Below, piece after piece: positions 1-10,738 of a DNA stretch of 64,000 bases. Both the position numbers and the translations under genes were made by a program. Under the pieces are notes generated by a model. The model was not told where the DNA came from and made no database searches. It worked only from the letters and a program-made list of their open reading frames with translations. Location of the stretch: contig NC_081406.1 in NCBI RefSeq assembly GCF_030272615.1, positions 402,706,939-402,770,938 on the forward strand. The letters are read 5' to 3'. Positions within the stretch are counted from its first letter, which is position 1, and each line of letters opens with the position of its first letter. Origin of the DNA: Cryptomeria japonica (taxonomy: Eukaryota > Streptophyta > Pinopsida > Cupressales > Cupressaceae).

Positions 1-758
1 TGCAGGGTTGTGAGGTAGAGCGTTGTTTCTTTCCCCGCTATCCTGCGAGTGTCTTGGGAATAAAAGGGAAGCACTATCAGATGGAGAAACAAAGAGAAAC
101 ATTGAAGCCCCGCTACCCCGCAGGGTGTGTAGTAGTATAAAAGGGATATTGTGGGATGATAAGGCAACAAGGGAATAGTGATTCTTGATATCCCATGCCA
201 AGGTAAAGGATACCTTGAGGCCCTCGCGGGATACCAAAAGATAACAAAGTATGAGGATCTCCCTATCCCACGTGGGTTAATTTTTCACAGATATGGAAAA
301 GATGAAGACTTAGGCTATCCAGGGTGGAATATTAATAAAAGGAGGAAGCCATGTCAGTGGTCAAATATGTCAATGCAAGATCAAAGTCATCCTTTGGAAG
401 ATCAATGGTCATGTTTAAATCTTGAAGGCTACTAGCCTGTCGAAGCTCGCACGAATGAATTAATGGTGATTCATCTGAGAAAATAAAGGCAGAATTCAAA
501 GTGCATTTTCAATTCACCCTATGATCAAAGAGTGAAGAAAAGAGAAAAAGGAGAACTAAAGCAATCAAAGCAATCAAGAGTGTTTCCAGGCTACCTGCAA
601 CACCCATTTGCAATGAAAACCATAAGTTGAGCCTTTTCATCTTCCTCAGTGCTTTTATAGAATAGTTTAGAGGTATTTGCTTGAGAATTTAGTAGTTCTT
701 GCCCTAGGATTAGAAGAAAGGGATCCTCTTCATAGGTTTTTATGTTTTGAACATAACA
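1..758. other. Non-coding leader or LTR-like flank upstream of the broken ORF
   Basis: No convincing gene is seen. A TATA-like box (TATAAAAG) lies at 136-143, as in LTR promoters elsewhere in the window. An 85-codon open stretch at 178-435 matches nothing I recognise. The segment is probably the 5' leader of the element that carries the ORF starting at 759, but I found no primer binding site and no copy of the putative 3' LTR at 6037, so the 5' LTR may lie before position 1. Confidence 0.3.
136..143 (+). promoter_or_regulatory. TATA-like box
   Basis: TATAAAAG followed by a G-rich stretch, the same form as the TATA boxes at 3707 and 6329. It is inferred to be an LTR promoter element; no transcript evidence is available. 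Confidence 0.35.
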
Positions 759-3328
759 ATGGTATCCCCAACCAAGAATGTTGCCCCTACTACATCCCAA
801 GAGTCTTCCCAAGCTGGAACAAAGCCCACTCAGCTTGAAATTACCCATACCATTCCTTTGGCAACTGTTCCACCTATCTGTGCTATTGTTGATAAACATG
901 CTGGGGAGAAGAACCCTCTGATTGTTGCCCAAAGCCCCCAAGCTGAACCAAGTAATCCTCCTCAACAAGATGTTGAAAAAAACAAAAAGGAAGAGGGTTT
1001 TTAGGAGGATTGTTGTTGATTCATCTGATAGCAAGCCTTCTAAGGATTCCAATCCTACTCCCAAGGCCAGAAAACTGACCCAAAAAAGAAGAAAGACTAC
1101 CCCCAAGGAGTCATCAGCCCAATCCTCTCTACAGGCAGCCCCAATTACAGAAAGCTCGCATGAAGGAGGGTCTAACTCTCAAGAAGAAGCTCCAAAACCT
1201 AAATGGAGAAGAGATCCTACAAAGAAGGTTGCATCTGCAACAACAACATCATCTGAACAAACTACTAAAATAGAGCCCTCTCCCTCTACCCATACAAACC
1301 CATCAGAAGCTCAGCAAGAGTAGGCAAAGGAGGCCCCCTCTACTTCTATGTTAGCTAAAACCTTAGAAGAATTCACCCAAAATTGGCAGAAAAGTTGGAG
1401 GCTGAGGAGTAGAGGAAGAAGAAGGAACCCCATAGTCTCAGTCAGGACCTTCTGGAGATGTTCAAAGGCTCCAACATGATGGAAAATTACAAGGGCAATT
1501 TTGGAGACAAAAGCTGCTAATACAGAGATGCCCACACCACTGAGAGAGGGTGAGATATCTTCCATTTCTTCTGTGGAAACAGAGACAAAACTACCCCAGT
1601 TTCAAACCCCTAGAACCTTAACTTGGGGAAGCTTGTTGTCCCCAATGTGTTTGTAGAGCCATTGCTAATTAGAGAGTTGGTCTGGCATTACCATCCTGAG
1701 AGCATGATAGTGAAGGATGCCAATGGATTCGTTCTGTTGGATGTAAGGAAGGAGGCCATTGTGGAATGTTTTGACCTGGACAAGATTGCATTGATTAAGA
1801 TCAACAAGAACAGGTTGTAGGGAGACTATGCAGCCAGGACAAAGCTTTACAGGGGAAATATTATGCCCTTGCATTTGAAGAAGATGTACAAGAATGCCAT
1901 GGGGTACCTTTTTTATTCAAAAAAGGAGCCATTTGAGATTAAACTCTTTGAAGATTATTTTGTCAGGACCTATTATGACATATGTCAAGTGATGGGGGAG
2001 GATTGTGGTCTGACTAGGATCCCAACTGAGTACTTAGTCATGGCAGCAAGAATTTAATTTTTGGAAACCACTGAATTCTATGATTTTGTTTCATACTTAG
2101 AGGACCAGTTGCATGATAGGATAATGCCAGCTAGAGATCAAAGGGAAAACTTGAAATTCAAAAATTACTCTTTGATATTCTACATGTTGTTGTTTTAAAA
2201 CATAACAGAGTGGAATGATGCTTTGCAAATAAAGAAATGTGACCCAAGGTTAGGGGAAAGGTAGCCAGTCCAAAGATGGACTCAAATCTAGGACGAGGGT
2301 TCCAAATTTGTAGACTACAAAGTATTCAGTGATTATTTTGTCATGAAGGTCCTGAGGATGATGGGAGTCGGAATGCCATGGATGCCCCTTCACATTATGA
2401 AGGTTTTGAGAAGAAAGATGCCCGGATTAAGAATATTGAATATCCTGAAGGGGCATTCTCTCATAATTTTGGTGACTTTTTCTTCTATCCTGATTGTGCA
2501 GTAATTAGAATCTATGGGTTCCCTCAAACCCCTCATGTTCTCACATTTATAGTCCTCCCAAGACTCGCCTTTATTGAATTCATGTGGCAAATATTATGGA
2601 CAAAAAGGGAGATGGTTCGAGATACAAGGAAGGGACAACACCTCCCTAGGACTATAGTTTTTGAGGATCTCTCTATAGGCTCCAACACACTTGAGTAGGT
2701 ACAAAACTTCATAACAAGCAATTACAAGCTCAAAGTTGGCCGAGCCAGAAATTTTGATCCTGAGGGATATATGAATAATTTGAGAACTTGGAGGCTCAAG
2801 GTCAGGGGTTATTCTCATCAATTTAATGAGAAGGAAGATTACATGAGAAATGTTGGCCCAGTTGAAGCTACTCAAAGGAAAGGGAAGTGGGAGTATTTAA
2901 AGAAATTGGAGAGGGAAAGAAGGGAAAAGGACCCAAGTTTCAAGGGTTTTTATTCTAATTTGAAAAATGAGCTTGGAAGGACGATAAGTATGATAGCAAA
3001 TTATGATGAGATCCTTGCATCTAAGTTGAAAATAAGGATAGGGTAGCAGGTAGAAGAACAAGAAGAGGAAGGACAAGAGGAAAGGCCATCTTATGAGCCT
3101 TCCAAATCAAAGGGGAAGGAAATTCTCACAGGAGAATCTTCATAGGTTTCTCCCTCAAAGTTTACACTATCACATGAAGCCCTTGCATTAGAACTAGTAA
3201 GAAAGGTAGAGAAGGGGAAGGTCTGATTTTGTTGAGGTCATTGAGCCAAATTTTGATACTAACATTAGACCACCTTCTCCCCCAAGAGATACTTTCTAGG
3301 AGGATGAAGCAACAAAAGTTTTTGTGGA

Positions 3329-3333
3329 CCATG
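3329..3333 (+). repeat. Target-site duplication CCATG (left copy)
   Basis: CCATG directly precedes the TG of the solo LTR and recurs at 4574-4578 directly after its CA end. This is the expected 5-bp product of LTR-element integration. Confidence 0.85.
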
Positions 3334-3508
3334 TGTAGTGTCATAAAATTGAAACCCTAGCAATTTTAACCATATTTCAGGTCCTCACCTTGGTGACAAC
3401 ATCTTCCTTCCCAACCAGGACTTCTCTCCCAACATTTCCACCTTGAACCTCTCTTGGTTAAAGCCCTGAGATGACCTCGGGACCCTATCCAGACCCCAAG
3501 ATAGGGTA

Positions 3509-3600
3509 GGACAAGGGTGTGGTGCTCCTGTCCTCCCTAGGATAGGGGCATGGCACCCCTGTCCCCCCTAGGACAAGGGTGTTGTGTCCATGTCCCCCTC
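3509..3600 (+). repeat. 31-bp tandem repeat, three copies, in LTR U3
   Basis: Three imperfect copies beginning GGACAAGGGTG, GGATAGGGGCATGG and GGACAAGGGTGTTG, each ending in a C-rich run, lie about 110 bp upstream of the LTR TATA box. Repeated U3 blocks often hold enhancer-like elements. The nested LTR at 61316 has a comparable GC-rich repeat in the same relative place. Confidence 0.7.
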
Positions 3601-3706
3601 TCTTAGGGTGGTCCCAAGATAGGCCCTTCGGTCCTATCTACATTTTGGGATTTAAAACTTCCCTGATGTCGACCTTTGGTGAGATAAATTAATTCTTTGA
3701 GGCATG

Positions 3707-3714
3707 TATAAAAG
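3707..3714 (+). promoter_or_regulatory. TATA box of solo LTR
   Basis: TATAAAAG about 370 bp into the 1,240-bp LTR, downstream of the U3 tandem repeat. The placement fits an LTR promoter. Confidence 0.55.
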
Positions 3715-6023
3715 GGATTTGGTCCTCTCATTTGCATATACATGAATGGGTGATACAAAAGAGACAAAGGAAGAAATATACACAATTGTTGAAGTTCAAT
3801 CATTTGAGTCTTCAAGCATTCATCAAGTCTTCTTCTTCATGTGTCTTCTAAATTCATCCATTGGAGCAACATTTACAACATTCATTTGCAAGCATATGTG
3901 TGTGTTAGGGTTTTGTTATGTTACATGCCATTGCATACAACATTTGTGATTACATAAGAAAAGCAACCATTATCGACGAATTGCAGATCTACAAGGTATA
4001 CATTTCCATTGTTTACTGAGCATTTGCAATTAATTTCTTTCAAGGTTGATTCCTCAACTAGGGTTTGGTTGAGGCAAACCCTTATCCACAACCCTTATTC
4101 CCCTCTTTTATGTGTGTAGGTTGTAAGTGCATAGTTATAATTGTAGGTTTGGGCTTCATTTACAGAGATCGAGAAACCCTTTTCATTTTGTGGATTTTTC
4201 GGAGGACCGTGGACAATTTTAGCACAGTCCTGACAACTTTTCCTCAAATTCACAGGGTAGATTTGTACCAGTCTAGATATCTCAGATCTGAAGTTACAGT
4301 GCGATCCTGAACTGGTAGCCCCTCATTTCACTTATTTTATCTCTCTTTCCTACATAGTCAACATGTCAACTTTCTTATTTCCAAAAGAGGGTAAATCACA
4401 CTTCAACCCTTGCAATCCACTTGGAATTCACTTCCTTGTTTCCCTTGGATTTGGATCTAGTGGATTCAAGAACCTCTTTTGAATGTAAAGTCTTTCCAAG
4501 TGAAAATCATCCTAGTGGCTTCCTTTCTCTCTCCTAGGTGGGGAGTTGTGATGATCCAATTTTCCACTTTACACCATGATAGGTCTTTAATCCAAAGCAC
4601 TATCAAAGTTGAGGAGACAACGAACGAAAGGATTATTTATTCCATGCATTTCATGTATGATGATGATTTTGTCAACACCCCAGAGTTTAAGTCATTCTAG
4701 ATGAGGGAGAAGTTGAAAGACCTGTCTGAAGAAGAACTTTAGAGTTTTGACAAAGAAACCATTAGGTGCACCCCTCAAGAGGGAAGGGAACTTGTCAAAA
4801 AAAGTGACAATTTTCTTATCCCTGGGTAGGACCTAGAGAAGATTTTCCTCCTTCACTATGTCATTAGGAAAAAGGACCCCGTTTATGCTCAAGAATTTGG
4901 TGAGTATGGATCAGGAGTAAATCCAAGTATAAAATATTTCTCAATTTGGTCAAGGGCCCCCAGTACAAAGAAACAAATGGTGTTATTTGGGGTAGAACAA
5001 AGGGTTGTAGATGCAATAATCAGGACTCTTGCTGACACATCATCTGTGGAGGCATCAATGATCACTTTCCATGCTACACATTTTGCAAAGTTGGTAGCAA
5101 AGGAGGAGTCCAAACGACATGAAATTTCGACAAACAAGCATGTAGCCCTCAACCAAGACCATGGCAAACTATTCATTTAAAATGTAAGGGTGAAAATGGA
5201 ATTGGCTGAGAAAGATAGAGGGACTGCAGAAGGGTCTAAACCTAAGGATCTTGAGAAATTAAAGGAAGAGCTCCAAAAGGAAAAGGATGAGGCCAACAAG
5301 AATTATTTTGAGATTAGGAAGGTTTCAATTTTGCAGGTGTTAGGAAAAATTATTGAAAAATTGAGCGAGGTGCACACCTCATATTCTTTGACTTCACAGC
5401 TCCTTAATCAGCTGGATGAAATTTTTTCTTTCTTTTAGCCTATTAGGACCACCTAGATGCCAAAGGGTCAGGACTTAAAGGAGGTCATGTTGATGGTAAA
5501 AAAATGTAGCCTCTCCACCCCAAATTGTAAGGGTGACTTGGAAGAATTATAATTTATTGATTAAAGAATTGCCTAACATTGAGGATGAAAAGAAGGCACT
5601 AGTTAAAATGATTGATTCTTTTTAAATATTAAAAAAGTGGGATATCCCCACAATTTTGACAAGTGAAGGACAAATCAAAGGCTTAGAAGAGTGGAAGCAA
5701 GGCTTCCAAGATGCCATAAATACAGTTTTGACTTCCTTGGCTACTGATCTGGCTCATAGTGAATCATATTATAATATTATTGATAAGACCATGGAGGTGG
5801 ATTTCATGTACCATATATTTACTTTGGAGGCCGCAACTTTGTCATCCCACAAAACAAGGGAAGCAATAAATAAGTTGTAGGGTTTGAGGGATTTTTCTTG
5901 GCCATTGGACGAGATAGAAGCCTTGCATAGAAAGTACTGCTCCTTAGAAGAAGAACATATTGAGGGAGAGGATTAGTCATAATCCTTCTTTTTTGTTACT
6001 ATAATTTTTGTGTAGGTTGCTAA

Positions 6024-6036
6024 TTTTGAGGAGGAT
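6024..6036 (+). other. Polypurine-tract-like sequence
   Basis: TTTTGAGGAGGAT lies 47 bp after the stop of the broken ORF and directly before a TG that could begin a 3' LTR. It is a purine run but less pure than the tract at 46041. Confidence 0.4.
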
Positions 6037-7200
6037 TGATGGAAGTACTCTATCACCAAAGACCATTCTCTAGGTTACCTGCTACCAGACGCCAAGATGT
6101 ACTGTAGATCCTGACAGAAGAAGACGTTTAAGTACTAGTGAGAAGGCATTTTTGCAGACCTGCAATCCAAAGCTTCTAGGATGATGTCCTCTCAAGCCCC
6201 CCACATTTAATGCAATAGAGAAGAGTGCACATGGGGTAACAAGGACAAAAGGCCTTAGGGCGGATTGTAATGCATTGTACTTTTGACACGTGTCTTCTTG
6301 TCTCGAGGCTTGTTTTTCTCCCTTGTGTTATAAAAGGGAATTCAGTGCCAAGAAGAAGGATTCCAAAATTTGTATTAGCATGTACTAGGAGAGATTTGAA
6401 CTAATATAATGACAGTTAGTCTTTTGCAGATTTAGTGAGCATAGAAATCTATCATGAATGTATCAATTTTATTCTGAAAATCAATAAAGATTACATTCAT
6501 TTTTCTTGTTCATATCTCTTGTATTGAGTTGTATGAGTTGTTATGTTAATGACATGTTCAAATTGTCTTCTCTAATGGAGAATGTATGTTCCTTGATAGG
6601 TTTCATTTCAAGTAAAGTGAATTAAATTCTATCTTGAAGACTATAGTATTTGTGTAAGAGATATTGTGAGGAAGTTGTGGATGCATTCTCAATCTAAGCA
6701 TTTTAAGCAAGTCTTGAATGTTTAGTATTGGATCTTAATTTTGATACCATGATATTGTTTGTCTTTAAGCCTATTGTTTGACTCTGTATTCCCCCTGAAT
6801 AGACACTAGTGATAATTTTCTAAGTTTTAGGATCGATTTCACATTCTTATTTCACCTTGTATACTTCATTTTTTTAGCCTTTCTACATTAGGAGTAGAGT
6901 AGATTAGAGCCATATTTCAATGCAAGCAAAGTGATACAAGCTAAGGTTCAAGCCAGAATTTGTAGTTCATTATACTTTCCTTGGTATATTTTCATTGAAA
7001 GCATCTACTGTACAATGCAATGTTTGTTTATGTAAAGCCAAAATGTTGTATAACATTGCTATAGGGATACCCACCTATGTCTTGCAGAGCCTAAAGAGTA
7101 AAAGATTGCAGCCTTAGTGTTGAATCTTGTTTGTTGGCCAAACCCGATCCTAGATTTGTTTATGAGTCAATGGATATTTCTCTAGGATTTAGGATCTGTT
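6037..7200 (+). mobile_element. Putative 3' LTR of the element carrying the broken ORF
   Basis: It begins TGATGGAAGTACTC after the purine tract. A TATA box (TATAAAAG, 6329-6336) lies about 290 bp in, and AATAAA-like signals occur near 6484. No matching 5' LTR is visible in the window and the right end is not defined, so the limits are approximate. Confidence 0.35.
6329..6336 (+). promoter_or_regulatory. TATA-like box in putative LTR
   Basis: TATAAAAG followed by GGAATTC, the same form as the TATA box of the solo LTR. Confidence 0.4.
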
Positions 7201-8017
7201 GATTTGGGACCCAATAAAAACTACCCTCCTAAATTTTCTCAATTGTTTGAAGAATTCTTCAACCTCCTCCTAGATCTACTCAGCCAGCTGGTCAAGTCAT
7301 CAAATTTCCCTATAATCTCTCCTCATGTTACCAAAATGCTCTTTACCTCTTCCAATCATAGAAACTTCCTTCCATGTTTATAGCACATGTGAGAAAAAAA
7401 TCCTTAAATTTTAGGACTCAAAACATGACATACTTAGGACCCTTAAGAAAATTAGCAAAAATGAAAAAAATAAAATGGAATCAAACATGTTTTAGCATAA
7501 AATAAAAAAATGGGTAATATATTCATTTATTTATATCTACATTTTATTATCATATTTATCTAAGATATTTTATCTTACTTATTGCCTTTGTGGGGGCCAA
7601 ACCACTATCTTATTAATATTGTATCTTTTTTGTGGTTGTCCTATAATGTAGTTTGTAGCAGTCACATGTTATCTATTCATATGACTATGTAGCATAACAC
7701 AATTTTCTACCCACACCAACACCATCTAATGATTTTATAATCTCAGTGATCATTATCTTGGAATCTTTTTTTTTTAATAATCTTTTTTATATCCAAATTT
7801 TTACTTTTCATCTAACATGTTTGTCTGTAGCTAACATTTTTGTGATGATATAGCATGGCACTATTCTGTGAAGGTTTGAGTTAAGTTTCTTCCCTAGGGT
7901 AACGCCACATGCATAGAAAAATTTGATTTCCTTTTGTGTTTCTATATAATTGTCTCAACTCTCTTTCTACTTTACGTTGCATCCCCTTTTTGTATGCTTG
8001 CTAAAGTGGGGACAAAA
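7201..8017. other. AT-rich stretch, no gene seen
   Basis: No reading frame with recognisable protein features and no clear repeat structure. The short open frame near 7934 runs into the LTR at 8018 and is not supported. Confidence 0.5.
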
Positions 8018-9250
8018 TGTAATGTCATAAATTGCACCCCACATAATTCCTTGTCACATGGAACCTCCACTTTAAATCGAATCAAAGAAGATGATCAACA
8101 CTCCACCTCACTTGCTTGCTCAGTCTACTTTGTCCTCTATTTTTTCCTGACTTCCAAACAATTTGGACTAATACATTCACAAACACATGCATCACAGAGA
8201 CGTCTGCACACCACACATTAGTCTGGTGAATATTCATAACAAAGGTGGCCATTGGGGCATTACACCTAATAATTTTGTAGTGTATTTCCTCCATTTGTGA
8301 CCACCAATGTTGGGATGTCTTCTAGTCCCCTTTATCTTGCCTTTTTATATTCATTTCAAGGTTATCTCTAGGTTTCTAATAAATATTTTGAATCTTGTAC
8401 ACTTTCTAGCATTTTCATAGTTTTTTTTTTGCATCTTACCCACTATATTTCATTCATTCATTATGCTACTACCATTGTAGAATCTTCATTCGCTTGACAA
8501 ATTTTCTCTTGTCTTCATTCTAGCAAGATTTAGCTTCTTGGTGTTGAAGGGAAGTTCTTCCTCTCTTGCTTGTTATATTGTTCATTTAATTATCTATCTG
8601 ATAGCAAAGTATTTGTGACATTTCCTTTATTGTATCTATGTTATTAATTATCAATCAATCAATCTTGGTTTTTTCATGGAGGTTGAAACACCAAAATGGG
8701 GGTTGGTTGTGGCAAACCTCTAAATCATAGGCCCGATATTTTTGTCTTCATTCATTTGTGTGAAGGATTGGAAAAGGAAAGTGTTGTGTTGGTTGGAGGC
8801 TGCATTTGATGGACCTTTGTGATCTTTCCTTTTCATCATTTTAATCCTTTTATTAGTGTGTTTCATTCTGTTTAGTATCATTTTATGTTTTTCATAGCAT
8901 CCAATATATAAAATTTTGGGTTCTAGTCACTTTGCAATTTTTGTATGAACTTTTGTACCTCATTCGTATGGGACACTTGTGTGTCACACTATTGTCCTAT
9001 ACCTACATATATGTCCTCGATAGAGAGAATATAGAGTCTACTAAACGGTCTCAGTGACTAGTCCTTTCAAGTTTTATGGTTAAAATACATTCATTTCTTA
9101 ATATCATATAGTTTTGCATTCTCTTTTCATCCTAGTGAATAAACTTAGAGGTCAACGAACCTCGAATGTTTACTCAAAGTGGAAAGGAGGTTATTGAGTC
9201 CTCGAGGGGTTTAGCCACCCTTCGTAATGGTCCAACTTTGCCACTTGGCA
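8018..9250 (+). mobile_element. Diverged solo LTR, same family as 3334-4573
   Basis: It starts TGTAATGTCATAAATTGCAC (compare TGTAGTGTCATAAAATTGAA at 3334) and ends GGTCCAACTTTGCCACTTGGCA (compare GATCCAATTTTCCACTTTACA). Its length of about 1,233 bp is close to the 1,240 bp of the other copy, and the interior block near 8700 matches. The flanks (CAAAA and TGTAC) do not match, so the target duplication has decayed or one end has been altered. Confidence 0.6.
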
Positions 9251-9594
9251 TGTACATAAAGTGTGTATAGAATATTTGGTTGGCATGGTTTAAATATTAA
9301 AAAAAATAACTTTTAATGGATGGGTCAATAAATGAGATAATAAAGATGATTAGTATATGCTTCTCAATGATTATTATATTAGAATTTTGTGCATCAATGC
9401 TAGAATTGAATAAGTTAGTAGAGTTAATTAATGAAGAAGAATTGATCTTTTTAATTTTAACCTATTTTATATTATATTCTTAAACTCATGTTTCATTGTG
9501 CTTGTACCAAGATTGTAGGAAATAATAGATTCTAGTTTTGAAGGGATATGTTAAGGTTATGATCTAGTTATTCCTTACAAATATAATTGTATTA
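9251..9594. other. AT-rich spacer, no gene seen
   Basis: Sequence between the solo LTR and the nested element. It is the left side of the site into which the outer element inserted; the right side resumes at 47176. Confidence 0.5.
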
Positions 9595-9599
9595 GATAG
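9595..9599 (+). repeat. Target-site duplication GATAG (left copy)
   Basis: GATAG abuts the TG of the outer 5' LTR and recurs at 47171-47175 right after the outer 3' LTR. The match across 37.6 kb ties both LTRs to one insertion. Confidence 0.85.
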
Positions 9600-10717
9600 T
9601 GTATACACCTAAAAATGGTTTGAAGATAATTAATTAAATAAGCAATTATTTAATTAATCCCCCTTGCCAATTTAATTGAATTCATTAGCAATTTGATTAA
9701 ATTCCCCATTTACCTGTTTATTAATAAATCTAAGGATTTATTTAATAAGTTCATTTCAATAGTCCCCTTTGATTAATTAATCTGAATTAATTAATCCTCC
9801 CCCATTTAACTCATTTCTTCTAATCCCTTAATTAATTAAAACAAATCAATTTATAGATTGTTGAAAGTCAATTAGCCTTTTCCTATTATTTGAATTTTTA
9901 AATTCAAATTTCCCACATGCCTCCTAACTTCTAGCCACCTAACCTAACCATCCCCTAACCTAACCCATTCCACCTAACCCTGGGTTTAACTAGCCCTATC
10001 TCAACTTTCACATCCTAGCCTCCTTATCCTAACATCATTTGGGGTGGATATTCTCCCCTTGAGACACATGGCACATATGCTACATGTCTCCTCCCTTGGA
10101 CACTTTCCCTCTTATGAGAAAGGCTCCTTGACACTTGTCACCATAGAGATGACAAGTGTCCCTCCCTCCAACCTCCTCCAATTTGATCCTTGATATCTTC
10201 AAACTCAATCTTTATCGTTGATTCATTCCACCTCACCCCTGGCCTTGGAAATCCTATAAATATCCCCCATTTTGGAGCACAAAGGATCCCATCTCATCAC
10301 ATTTAAGAATTGTTATTATAGGCAATTGTATCTTAGATCTAGCTTAATTTGATCATATTCTAGCATAATTGTTTATCATATAGAATAATCAATCTCATTT
10401 AGTTTAATTGCATAATAATTTAGCACAATTTAATGCATATCATTAGCATAATTAACTTCTTTGATAAATCTAGTTTAATCATGCATTCATTTAGCTTGCA
10501 CATCATATCATTTTAATTCCTTCATCTTGGTGTAGTCAAGTCACTGGGATTGCTCATCTAGATCTCATACAAAATCCACACTCGCATCTCTTAGGAGGCA
10601 ATAGGTCGCTTTGTCATGGTTTATCTTTCATTTAATTTCAATTTGCTAACCATGCTTGTAATGATCTATTGAGTGTTTGTGTTGTAGCTGCAGGTATCAT
10701 ACTTCACACTCACGACA
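9600..10717 (+). repeat. 5' LTR of outer element
   Basis: TGTATACACCTAAAAATGG at the start, CACTCACGACA at the end, 1,118 bp. It aligns along its length with 46056-47170 with scattered substitutions. U3 is rich in TTAATTAA-type motifs, TATAAATA lies at 10255-10262, and the primer binding site begins 3 bp after the end. Confidence 0.9.
10255..10262 (+). promoter_or_regulatory. TATA box of outer 5' LTR
   Basis: TATAAATA followed by TCCCCCATTTTGG, conserved in the 3' LTR at 46709-46716. Confidence 0.6.
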
Positions 10718-10720
10718 TTT

Positions 10721-10738
10721 TGGCGCCCACCGTGGGGC
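10721..10738 (+). other. Primer binding site of outer element
   Basis: TGGCGCCCACCGTGGGGC lies 3 bp downstream of the 5' LTR, where a tRNA 3' end primes minus-strand DNA synthesis. I do not assign the tRNA. The inner element carries TGGCACCCATCATGGGGC, which differs by three transitions. Confidence 0.8.

Larger units (their letters stand above)
3334..4573 (+). mobile_element. Solo LTR, 1,240 bp, inserted in the broken ORF
   Basis: It starts TGTAGTGTCATAAAATTG, ends CCAATTTTCCACTTTACA, and is flanked by CCATG on both sides. TATAAAAG at 3707-3714 fits an LTR promoter, and a 31-bp tandem repeat lies upstream of it in U3. There is no internal region, so it is a solo LTR left by recombination between two LTRs. 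The copy at 8018-9250 has matching start, interior (GGTTTGGTTGAGGCAAAC against GGTTGGTTGTGGCAAAC) and end. The parent is likely a Ty3/gypsy element; this is inference, since no coding part is present. Confidence 0.85.
759..5976 (+). pseudogene. Degenerate large ORF of unknown function, probable retroelement cargo
   Basis: I do not recognise the family. Reading from ATG 759, a Ser/Thr/Pro-rich and basic N-terminal part runs to about 1320, with a frameshift near 985. A folded-looking central part lies at about 1620-3040 (for example residues IRELVWHYHPESMIVKDA near 1675). After the solo LTR at 3334-4573, a Lys/Glu-rich coiled-coil-like C-terminal part runs to TAG 5974-5976. In-frame stops include 1818 and 2055, and there is a frameshift near 2370. 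Removing the LTR and one copy of its target duplication leaves about 1,320 codons and restores one frame across the junction (FVDH then DRSLIQ). A purine tract and an LTR-like sequence follow at once, which suggests cargo of a non-autonomous LTR element. Its general layout (variable basic part, folded part, coiled coil) resembles the ORF at 35605-38784, but I could not show homology. Confidence 0.5.

Noticed and set aside
7934-8221. 95-codon plus-strand frame with a hydrophobic start resembling a signal peptide
   Set aside because: It crosses the start of the solo LTR at 8018, so it cannot be a conserved gene.
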